Source: Phyllobacteriaceae bacterium (GTDB taxonomy: Bacteria; Pseudomonadota; Alphaproteobacteria; Rhizobiales; Rhizobiaceae). Taken from it: a DNA stretch of 32,464 nt. The stretch spans positions 1-32,464 of the forward strand of contig PAPF01000004.1 in NCBI GenBank assembly GCA_002708825.1, read 5' to 3'. A program made the translations under genes and the position numbers. Below, piece by piece: positions 25,498 through 31,786 of this stretch (the first letter of the stretch is position 1; each line of letters starts with the position of its first letter). Below the pieces are notes generated by a model. It saw nothing but the letters and a program-made list of their open reading frames with translations, was not told the DNA's origin and searched no databases.

Positions 25498-27444
25498 TCA
25501 TGCGGTCTCGATTTCCACAAGGACGGCGTGGGTGCTGACCTGCATGCCTTTCACGACGTTGACTGCCGTTACCGTCCCCGAAACGGCACTCGCATGGGCA
25601 TGCTCCATCTTCATGGCCTCCAGCACGACAAGGTTCTGGCCTTCCGTGACTTCATCGCCGACGGCAACCTCGACGGACACGACGTTGCCGTTCATCGAGG
25701 CGCGGCCCTTCCCGTCGCCGCCGGGCTTGCCCGCCGTGACTGCGGCTTCATAGGTCAGGTCGTTGAAATCCCAGGACCGCCCAGCCAGTTGTATCGTCAC
25801 CTGCGAACCGCTGACCACGAGCATGGCAGTCCGTGTTGCGCCCTCGTGTTCGAATTGGTGGCGCATTCCGCCGGTGCTCCGCACACGCAGGTCGATTGGA
25901 TCCTGTCCGGGCATTTCGACACGGCACGCACCGTCACGGAAGGCCTGGACGAGCGGCTGGTACTCGGTCGCATTCCGGGAAAGCCGCACCGGCGTGCGGA
26001 AACCATGCATCAGCTGGCAACCTGGCCCTGCCCGCAGCAACGCCGCGGCAATCATCGCCGCGCGCGCCTCATGCGCCCGGTCCGCACCGTTCAACGCATC
26101 GCCATGATCCCCGATGAAGGCCGTCGTGGCATCGCCGGCCGCGAAAACCGGGTGCCTCAGGCAATCGGCAAGGAAATCCTTGTTCGTGCGAAGTCCGGCC
26201 GCCACGGTCTCGCCAAGCGCCGAAACCAGCTTGCGCCGCGCGTCATCGCGCGAAGGCCCGTGCGCCACCAGCTTGGCGATCATTGAATCGTAAAAGGGCG
26301 TGATGACCGTTCCGTCGCGCAGGGCATGTTCCACGCGCAGGGAGGCCGGCGGCTGCCAGTGCGTGAGGGTTCCGCTTTGCGGTGTGAAACCCGCACAGGC
26401 GTCCTCCGCGCACAACCGCACCTCGATGGCATGGCCCGAGAAGGTGATATCGCCCTGCTTCACCGGCAGCCGCTCGCCTGCCGCGACACGCAGTTGCAGT
26501 TCCACCAGATCGAGCCCGGTGATCATCTCGGTCACCGGATGCTCCACCTGCAGCCGGGTGTTCATTTCCATGAAGTGGAAATTGCCTTCCGCATCGAGCA
26601 GGTATTCGAAGGTTCCCGCGCCCGCATAGCCGATGGACTTGACCGCTTCGACCGAGACCGCCCCCATGCGCGCACGCAGTTCCGGTCCCACAGCCGGCGA
26701 TGGCGCTTCCTCGATCAGCTTCTGGTGCCGGCGCTGGACGGAACAGTCGCGCTCGCCGCAATGAATGACGTTGCCGTAGCGGTCCGCCATGATCTGGATC
26801 TCGACATGGCGCGGCTTCACGATCGCCTTTTCCAGGAGCACCGTATCGCTGCCGAAGGCCCCCCTGGCTTCCGACTTCGCCGATTCCAGCTGGTTGAGGA
26901 AATCCCCTTCGGCCACGACCAGGCGCATCCCGCGTCCGCCACCGCCTGCCGTCGCCTTGATCATCACGGGGAAACCGATGCGCCTGGCTTCCTTCAGCAG
27001 GGTCTCCGGGCTCTGGTCCCCGCCCTGGTATCCCGGAATGCAGGGCACGCCGGCCGCGGACATCAGCGTTTTCGCGCCGGCCTTGTCACCCATTCTCCGG
27101 ATCGCCCCGGCACTGGGGCCGACGAAGACGATTCCCGCCGCCTCGCAGGCCGCCGGCAGGGACGCGTTCTCTGCCAGGAACCCGTAGCCCGGATGGATTG
27201 CATCGGCCCCGGTCCTGCGCGCCGCCTCGATGATCGCGTCGATCCGCAGGTAGGATTGCGACGGCGGGGCCGGCCCGATGCACACCGCCTCATCCGCGAA
27301 GCGCACATGTTCGGCATCCGCGTCGGCCTCGGAACAGACCGCCACGGTCCTGTATCCCATCGCCCGTGCCGTACGCATCACCCGAATGGCGATCTCGCCG
27401 CGGTTGGCGACGAGCAATGTCGTGAAAGGGGTTGGCTGGATCAT
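25498..27444 (-). CDS. Acyl-CoA carboxylase alpha subunit (fused biotin carboxylase-BCCP)
   Basis: 648-aa subunit of MCC/GCC alpha type (LiuD/AtuF-like layout). Residues 1-450 are biotin carboxylase: LLVANRGEIAIRVMRTA, HPGYGFLAEN, KATAGGGGRGM, ERDCSVQRRHQK, EMNTRLQVEHPVTE. A linker/BT region follows (about 480-570), then the biotinyl domain with Lys612 in the canonical LEAMKM. Start ATG 27444 fits the family; a GTG at 27477 would overlap the preceding gene's end. It forms a second, complete carboxylase with the carboxyltransferase 19 nt upstream. Unlike the three-part enzyme at 19753-23356 it is fused and keeps EAMKM, so the two are of separate descent rather than a recent duplication. Confidence 0.9.
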   Translation of the reverse strand: MIQPTPFTTLLVANRGEIAIRVMRTARAMGYRTVAVCSEADADAEHVRFADEAVCIGPAPPSQSYLRIDAIIEAARRTGADAIHPGYGFLAENASLPAACEAAGIVFVGPSAGAIRRMGDKAGAKTLMSAAGVPCIPGYQGGDQSPETLLKEARRIGFPVMIKATAGGGGRGMRLVVAEGDFLNQLESAKSEARGAFGSDTVLLEKAIVKPRHVEIQIMADRYGNVIHCGERDCSVQRRHQKLIEEAPSPAVGPELRARMGAVSVEAVKSIGYAGAGTFEYLLDAEGNFHFMEMNTRLQVEHPVTEMITGLDLVELQLRVAAGERLPVKQGDITFSGHAIEVRLCAEDACAGFTPQSGTLTHWQPPASLRVEHALRDGTVITPFYDSMIAKLVAHGPSRDDARRKLVSALGETVAAGLRTNKDFLADCLRHPVFAAGDATTAFIGDHGDALNGADRAHEARAAMIAAALLRAGPGCQLMHGFRTPVRLSRNATEYQPLVQAFRDGACRVEMPGQDPIDLRVRSTGGMRHQFEHEGATRTAMLVVSGSQVTIQLAGRSWDFNDLTYEAAVTAGKPGGDGKGRASMNGNVVSVEVAVGDEVTEGQNLVVLEAMKMEHAHASAVSGTVTAVNVVKGMQVSTHAVLVEIETA

Positions 27445-27463
27445 GGAACGGGTCTCGTGATGG

Positions 27464-29080
27464 TCAGGGACGGGCAACGGCGAACTGGATCGGGTTGGGC
27501 CGCCGGCCGTCGCCCTCGCGCGCGATCTTCATCAGTTCGATCATCAGTTCCCGTGTGTCACGCGGATCGATCACGCCATCGTCCAGCAGCCGCGCCGAGG
27601 TGTGGAAGGCATCCATCTGCCGGTTGAAATTCCCGGTGATCCGCGCCTTGAGCGCTTCCAGCTTCTCGCGATCGACAGGTTCGCCGAGCCGTGCGGCCCG
27701 CGCCTCATGCACGGCGGCCATCGTGCCCGCAGCCTGCTCGCCGCCCATGACCGCGGTCTTGGCATTCGGCCATGAGAAGCAGAAACGCGGCTGAAAGCCA
27801 CGGCCGCACATGCCGTAATTGCCCGCGCCAAACGAAGCGCCGCAGTAGATCGTGAATTGCGGCACCGTGGCGGTGGTGACGGCCTGGATCATCTTCGATC
27901 CGTGCTTGATGCTGCCCGCCTCCTCGTAGCCGCGTCCCACAAGGAAGCCGGTCGTGTTGTTCAGGTAGAGGATCGGCGTTCCGGCCTGGCAGCAGGCCTG
28001 GATGAAATGCGTCGCCTTCGATGCCCCGGCGGGATCGATCGGTCCGTTGTTCGTGATGATCCCGATGGGCCATCCCGCGATCCTCGCATTACCGCAGACG
28101 GTGGCGCTGCCGTAGCGTTGGCCGAATTCCACGAAGTCCGACCCGTCCACGATCCGCGCGATGATTTCCTTCATGTCGACGGGCTGGCGGTAGTCCATGG
28201 GCATCAGGCCGAGCAGTTCCTCACGGTCATGGACCGGCGGCTCATGATCGCGGACAGGTTCCGGCTCGCCGTTCCAGTCGATATTGGCGAGGATGGCGCG
28301 CGCAAGGCCGATTGCTTCCCGGTCATCCTCTGCCAGGTAGTCGCCGAGACCGGAAATCCCGGTATGCATCTCCGCGCCGCCCAGTTCTTCCTCGGTGGCG
28401 ATCTCGCCGGTGGCCGCCTTGAGCAGCGGCGGACCGGCCAGGAAGGCCCGTGTCCTGCCACGGACCATGATGATGTAATCGGAAAGGCCCGTCTGGTAGG
28501 CGCCACCGGCGGTCGAACTGCCATGCGTGACGGTGATGACCGGCAGGCCGGCCGCCGAGAGCCGGGCAAGATTGCGGAACACCCCGCCACCGCGCACGAA
28601 ATCCTCCACGCGGTAGTCCATGAGGTTCGCGCCCGCGCTTTCGACGAGCTGGACATAGGGCAGACGGTTCTCCAGCGCGATTTCCTGGATACGCAACTGC
28701 TTGTCCAGGCCCATCGGCTGAAGTGCCCCGGCCGCGATGCCGGAATCCGAAGCGTTGATCATGCAGCGGACGCCGGAGATCGAACCGATCCCCGCGATGA
28801 CACCGCCGCCGGGGACGGATTTGCCGGGGTCCGGATCGTCCAGGCCGTAGCCCGCCAGTTTGCAAAGCTCGACGAAGGGGCGGCCGGGATCCAGCAGCAG
28901 CGCGACCCGGTCGCGCGGCAGAAGCTGGTGGCGCTTTTCGAAGCGGGAACGGGACTGTTCGGAAGCCATGCGCGTCCGCGCCTCGATCTCGTTCATCCTG
29001 GCGAGCAGGTCGAGCATGCCCCGCCTGTTCGCAAGGAAGGTCTCGGACTTCACTGAAACCGAACTGGCAATCTTGGCCAT
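27464..29080 (-). CDS. Acyl-CoA carboxylase carboxyltransferase (beta) subunit 2
   Basis: 538-aa carboxyltransferase. First oxyanion hole GSSTAGGAYQTGLSDY (about residues 187-202), second LNNTTGFLVGRGYEEAGSIKHG (about 372-393), and FGAGNYGMCGRGFQPRFCFSWPN. It differs from subunit 1 at both holes (GSST for GHCT, NNTTGFL for QNITGYM), which points to a different acyl-CoA. Start ATG 29080 has GGAG six bases upstream; an in-frame start at 29152 would add 24 unconserved residues. It precedes the fused alpha subunit. About 190 bp upstream lies the end of a Mu-like prophage, so native regulation may have been cut. Confidence 0.88.
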   Translation of the reverse strand: MAKIASSVSVKSETFLANRRGMLDLLARMNEIEARTRMASEQSRSRFEKRHQLLPRDRVALLLDPGRPFVELCKLAGYGLDDPDPGKSVPGGGVIAGIGSISGVRCMINASDSGIAAGALQPMGLDKQLRIQEIALENRLPYVQLVESAGANLMDYRVEDFVRGGGVFRNLARLSAAGLPVITVTHGSSTAGGAYQTGLSDYIIMVRGRTRAFLAGPPLLKAATGEIATEEELGGAEMHTGISGLGDYLAEDDREAIGLARAILANIDWNGEPEPVRDHEPPVHDREELLGLMPMDYRQPVDMKEIIARIVDGSDFVEFGQRYGSATVCGNARIAGWPIGIITNNGPIDPAGASKATHFIQACCQAGTPILYLNNTTGFLVGRGYEEAGSIKHGSKMIQAVTTATVPQFTIYCGASFGAGNYGMCGRGFQPRFCFSWPNAKTAVMGGEQAAGTMAAVHEARAARLGEPVDREKLEALKARITGNFNRQMDAFHTSARLLDDGVIDPRDTRELMIELMKIAREGDGRRPNPIQFAVARP

Positions 29081-29268
29081 GCATGCTCCGCGCTCTTGTC
29101 GTGGTCGGGTCCTCGCGATGACACACCGGGAAGGTGATTGCCGGTCGGACACGTTGACATGTACCCGACTTGCGTTCTTTCGCTAACCCTGCGGGCAGCA
29201 TCGTGCCATCTGACCCGGCTCCGCGAAATCCCCTGGCGGGGCCAGGCGCGTTCACACACCGGTTTTTC
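29081..29268. promoter_or_regulatory. Remnant upstream region of the second carboxylase operon
   Basis: Host DNA between the carboxyltransferase start and the proposed prophage end. It contains a perfect inverted repeat CCTGGC/GCCAGG with a 3-nt loop at 29232-29246, which could be an operator or the remains of a terminator. I see no convincing -35/-10 pair. The host sequence that used to lie further upstream is now on the far side of the prophage. Confidence 0.4.
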
Positions 29269-29275
29269 TGTGTAG

Positions 29276-29301
29276 TTTGACAGACGGATCTTAAATTCCG
29301 G
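29276..29301 (+). repeat. Prophage end repeat, copy 1 (probable transposase site)
   Basis: 26-bp repeat opening TTTGACAGACGG and ending AATTCCGG, matching copy 2 at 23 of 26 positions, 113 bp apart. It begins 7 nt inside the proposed TG terminus, recalling the placing of MuA sites L1 and L2. Confidence 0.7.
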
Positions 29302-29304
29302 GAA

Positions 29305-29324
29305 TATCCTGTATTATCCTGTAT
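29305..29324 (+). repeat. Perfect tandem 10-mer
   Basis: TATCCTGTAT occurs twice in direct succession (29305-29314, 29315-29324). The 10-bp period puts both copies on one face of the helix. It lies between the two end repeats; possibly a host-factor or repressor site. Confidence 0.6.
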
Positions 29325-29388
29325 CTCGCCGTAACAGATTGAAGCGAAACGGAAATACCGGATAGCAAAAGTAGTTGCCAATGCAACC

Positions 29389-29414
29389 TTTGACAGACGG
29401 TTTTTAATTTCCGG
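29389..29414 (+). repeat. Prophage end repeat, copy 2 (probable transposase site)
   Basis: Second 26-bp copy, differing from copy 1 at three positions. Immediately upstream is the small inverted repeat GTTGC-CAAT-GCAAC at 29374-29387. Confidence 0.7.
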
Positions 29415-29454
29415 CCGAAAATAGCGCCATTTCAGAGGTTGCCAATCCAGGCTA

Positions 29455-29485
29455 TCGAAAACCTTTCGAAAACCGTTCGAAGCAG
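29455..29485 (+). repeat. Three helically phased TCGAA repeats
   Basis: TCGAAAACC at 29455 and again at 29466, then TCGAAGCAG at 29477: a strict 11-bp period. This pattern suits cooperative protein binding such as repressor or transposase at an inner site. The protein is not known. Confidence 0.5.
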
Positions 29486-29590
29486 TATCAGGAGGCCGCT
29501 GAAACCCTTATGGCGCAAGGCTTTGCGCATTCGAAGGGCGCCAGTGGAAAGGCTTCTCCTGGAACGGCAAAAACACCCGAAAAAGCAAAT

Positions 29591-29617
29591 CGAACTTGGA
29601 CATTCGTGCCAAGTTCG
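29591..29617 (-). terminator. Hairpin, probable terminator of the repressor transcript
   Basis: CGAACTTGG (29591-29599) and CCAAGTTCG (29609-29617) form a perfect 9-bp stem with a 9-nt loop, about 130 bp past the repressor stop. On the minus strand it is followed by ATTTGCTTTTT, a reasonable U-tract. A related palindrome, ACTTG-GA-CAAGT, lies at 29712-29723, so an operator role is the alternative. Confidence 0.5.
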
Positions 29618-29743
29618 GACTATAAAAATATCACCCTCTCAATATACACATAAAAACAACAGCTTATCGATAATTCCTCGCGTTAGAACAGGTCAAAAAC
29701 GCCGCTATCAAACTTGGACAAGTGATCGCGGAAAAAAGCGACT

Positions 29744-30547
29744 TCAGCGCCTCGCGATGACGCCGCAGATGCGGCCCAAGATGGTCAGCCTCTCCAGGTC
29801 GACTTCGAAGGCTTCGAGCGCCGGATTGTCGGAGACGATGCGCACCCTGGGCGGGTCGGAAAACGGCACTTTCTGCAGGCGCTTTATCTGAGGCTCTCCG
29901 GACCCGTCCGAGATGGCATAGACGGTGTCGGCGACCAAGCGACGCTGTGACAGATCGACGATGACGCGATCACCCGGCTGGTAAGTGGGCGCCATGCTGT
30001 CGCCAACGATCTCCATGACGACGGTGGCCGAGGAACTCGCTTTCATCTCGGCCGAGAGAAAACCATCGGGGAAGAGCCATTCGCCAACGACGCGATGGCC
30101 AGAGATGGACCCGCCAGCAGCTGGCAGTGAGAAGACCTCACCGACCTGGCCCTCGCCCGCACCCAGGCGAACATCGAGTTCCGGCCTTGCGCCCTTGTTC
30201 CGAGGCTTCCAGGTATCGGCAGACCAGCCATTGCCGCCATGCTCATCGTCCGGGTCGTAGGAAGATACCAAAGATCGCGGCGACGGCCCTGTCATTGGAT
30301 CATCACCTTCACCAAGGACGAGCCAGGCCAAGTCCACGCCTGTAGCTTTTGCAATATCCTCAAGCGTCTTCAGCTGAGGCGAACTACTGTCGCTGGCATA
30401 GGCGCTCACCGTCCGCTCCCCGATATCTAGAAGCTTCGCGAGAGACCGTTGGCCTCCAACCAAGGAGGCAGCGTGCTTAATCCGTGCCCCCACACTTGAA
30501 TCTGCCATTTTCAGCGCGTCCGCCGATTTTTGCTTGTCAACACGCAT
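29744..30547 (-). CDS. Phage repressor: HTH plus S24 (LexA/CI-like) self-cleaving domain
   Basis: 267-aa CI/LexA-like repressor that would keep the prophage silent and be inactivated by RecA-stimulated self-cleavage. HTH at about 35-65 (SLAKLLDIGERTVSAYASDSSSP) followed by the usual TLEDIAKATGVDLAWLVLGEG. A linker leads to a family-type cleavage site, Ala130-Gly131 in DVRLGAGEG. The peptidase dyad is Ser184 (GDSMAPTYQPGD) and Lys222 (QIKRLQK). The ATG at 30547 overlaps the early promoter; an ATG at 30508 is an alternative, and neither has a strong ribosome site. This differs from phage Mu's own c repressor, which lacks S24, and implies SOS-inducible control. Confidence 0.87.
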   Translation of the reverse strand: MRVDKQKSADALKMADSSVGARIKHAASLVGGQRSLAKLLDIGERTVSAYASDSSSPQLKTLEDIAKATGVDLAWLVLGEGDDPMTGPSPRSLVSSYDPDDEHGGNGWSADTWKPRNKGARPELDVRLGAGEGQVGEVFSLPAAGGSISGHRVVGEWLFPDGFLSAEMKASSSATVVMEIVGDSMAPTYQPGDRVIVDLSQRRLVADTVYAISDGSGEPQIKRLQKVPFSDPPRVRIVSDNPALEAFEVDLERLTILGRICGVIARR

Positions 30548-30562
30548 TTATCCGCGTACTCT
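30534..30562 (+). promoter_or_regulatory. Early promoter of the prophage
   Basis: TTGTCA (30534-30539), 17-nt spacer, TACTCT (30557-30562). It reads towards the Ner-like gene at 30638 and overlaps the first codons of the divergent repressor gene, a lytic/lysogenic switch layout. Confidence 0.5.
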
Positions 30563-30595
30563 TACCACGTTCGCAGTTTTTCTCACCCGGGAAAA

Positions 30596-30615
30596 GGGAG
30601 GCCTGGCCGCCTCCC
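30596..30615 (+). promoter_or_regulatory. GC-rich hairpin in the early leader
   Basis: GGGAGGC (30596-30602) and GCCTCCC (30609-30615) form a perfect 7-bp stem with a 6-nt loop, between the early promoter and the ribosome site (GGAGGG, 30628-30633) of the Ner-like gene. It could act as an attenuator or protein site. Confidence 0.4.
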
Positions 30616-30637
30616 CTCCCACAAAACGGAGGGCACT

Positions 30638-30949
30638 ATGCACAACCCAAGACCGCGAGTCGATCCGCGGGTTGCCGAGCAGGCCGCCATCAAGGCGCGC
30701 CTGCTCCAGGCCGGCCTGACATTGGCCGAGATCGATCGGCGCTTCGGGCTCAAACCCGGCACCGCCCGCAACTCTCTTCGGGAGCCCAACCTGAAGGGCG
30801 AGCGTGCGATCGCCGCTGCTCTCGGTACGAAACCGCATCTTCTCTGGAAGACCCGTTATCGGCCGTCCGGTCAACGGCGATCGCCCCAGGATAGGACACG
30901 GGTCCCGACCATGGCGCAACGCCAGAAATTTGCGGGAGCGCAGTCATGA
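30638..30949 (+). CDS. ner: Ner/Nlp-like DNA-binding regulator
   Basis: 103-aa protein resembling Mu Ner and the Nlp/SfsB family: IKARLLQAGLTLAEIDRRFGLKPGTARNSL gives the helix-turn-helix, followed by KGERAIAAALGTKPHLLWKTRY, which matches the family's characteristic ending before the basic tail. In Mu, Ner shuts down early and repressor transcription during lytic growth. It is the first gene of the early operon, divergent from the S24 repressor. The ATG at 30638 has GGAGGG four bases upstream. The C-terminal 30 residues (PSGQRRSPQDRTR...) are basic and not conserved. Its stop overlaps the next start as ATGA. Confidence 0.82.
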   Translation: MHNPRPRVDPRVAEQAAIKARLLQAGLTLAEIDRRFGLKPGTARNSLREPNLKGERAIAAALGTKPHLLWKTRYRPSGQRRSPQDRTRVPTMAQRQKFAGAQS

Positions 30950-31083
30950 CCGGTGACCGTCCGACGCATCCGCGCGGTCAGCGGTATGAACTGTCCGACC
31001 GCATCCTGATCGGCTCGATCGGCATGCTGGTGATCCTCCACCTGACGACATTCGCCGTCATGGTCTGGGAGGCGCTGCAATGA
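30946..31083 (+). CDS. 45-aa single-pass membrane peptide (prophage)
   Basis: Short gene tied by ATGA overlaps to both neighbours. The product has a polar N-terminus (MTGDRPTHPRGQRYELSDR) and then one hydrophobic segment of about 20 residues (ILIGSIGMLVILHLTTFAVMVW) ending EALQ. It is a predicted inner-membrane peptide with the basic, His-rich end probably cytoplasmic. I do not recognise a family. Overlap at both ends supports that it is translated. In this early slot it could affect the host membrane or superinfection (inference without direct support). Confidence 0.65.
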   Translation: MTGDRPTHPRGQRYELSDRILIGSIGMLVILHLTTFAVMVWEALQ

Positions 31084-31523
31084 CCGCCAATCCCTACGAG
31101 GCCATGCTGGCCCGGCTGCCGCGACGCGCTCCCGCGAAACCGCGCGACATCCATCCCAAACCCCGTGTCCGGCCAGCTGGCCGGGAAACTGTCAAGACAT
31201 CCTTTACAGCTGCTCTCGAAGCCTCATTGAAGGGCGTTCAGAGCGGCTTTCAGCACCTTTCAGCCGACGACATCGCGCATCCGCCGCACCAATGGTTCGA
31301 CGCTGCGCTGGCGCGCCAGATCGCGATCCATCTGATGGTCACGCAGTTTCATGTGCCCAAGCGGCATATCGCCGAAGAAACCCAACGATCGCGCGAGGCG
31401 ATCAACCGGGCGCTGGAGACTGTGTCCAACCGGCTCGTGTCGGAGGAATTCGCCGCCAGCTACGACGCCATGGCCGCTCGCGCGATGGCAATCCTGAAAG
31501 GCGATGGAGGCGCGGGCAAATGA
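31080..31523 (+). CDS. Small prophage early protein with DnaA-C-like helical domain
   Basis: 147-aa protein. The first 40 residues are basic and proline-rich. The C-terminal half, about 75-130, is helical: ALARQIAIHLMVTQFHVPKRHIAEETQRSREAINRALETVSNRL. This resembles the helix-turn-helix of DnaA domain IV (ARQIAxxLxxE...I...R...VxxAxxxV) and may bind DNA; the likeness is by eye only. It overlaps the membrane peptide and the next gene by ATGA. Similar small DNA-binding proteins lie in early regions of Mu-like phages. Function unknown. Confidence 0.65.
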   Translation: MTANPYEAMLARLPRRAPAKPRDIHPKPRVRPAGRETVKTSFTAALEASLKGVQSGFQHLSADDIAHPPHQWFDAALARQIAIHLMVTQFHVPKRHIAEETQRSREAINRALETVSNRLVSEEFAASYDAMAARAMAILKGDGGAGK

Positions 31524-31786
31524 CCGAAGATGCCGACACCATCGTCGACCAGGAAATAGTCAAATTCTATCGAAGGGCGCGGGCCACCAGAAAGTTGGTC
31601 GACGCCATCTGGAACCAACAGGAAGGCGTTTCCAGCGAAGGATTTCAGGACCGCGTCCTAGCGGCTGAAGCCCTGATCGCTGTGCTGAAGACAACGGTTT
31701 TCAGACCCATGGACGAGTCCAGCGCCGAGGCACTCGCAGCAGATCTCAAAGACATTATTGAAAGGCGCGCGCCATGGCCACGCTGA
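31520..31786 (+). CDS. Small acidic prophage early protein, unknown function
   Basis: 88-aa protein, predicted all-helical and acidic at both ends of the core (MTEDADTIVDQEIVKFYRRA..., ...SSAEALAADLKDIIERRA). No motif, signal peptide or membrane segment recognised. It starts within the preceding stop (ATGA) and overlaps the ParB-like gene by 13 nt, so it is clearly part of the early operon. It may be a partner of one of its neighbours, but nothing in the sequence shows this. Confidence 0.6.
   Translation: MTEDADTIVDQEIVKFYRRARATRKLVDAIWNQQEGVSSEGFQDRVLAAEALIAVLKTTVFRPMDESSAEALAADLKDIIERRAPWPR

Noticed and set aside
29591-29617. Inverted repeat considered as a CRISPR or attachment-site repeat
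   Set aside because: A single copy with a U-tract past the repressor gene fits a terminator better. No repeat-spacer pattern occurs in the window.
29439-29891. 150-codon plus-strand frame in the prophage left end
   Set aside because: It crosses the end repeats and overlaps the repressor gene antisense, has a poor start codon, and its sequence looks random.
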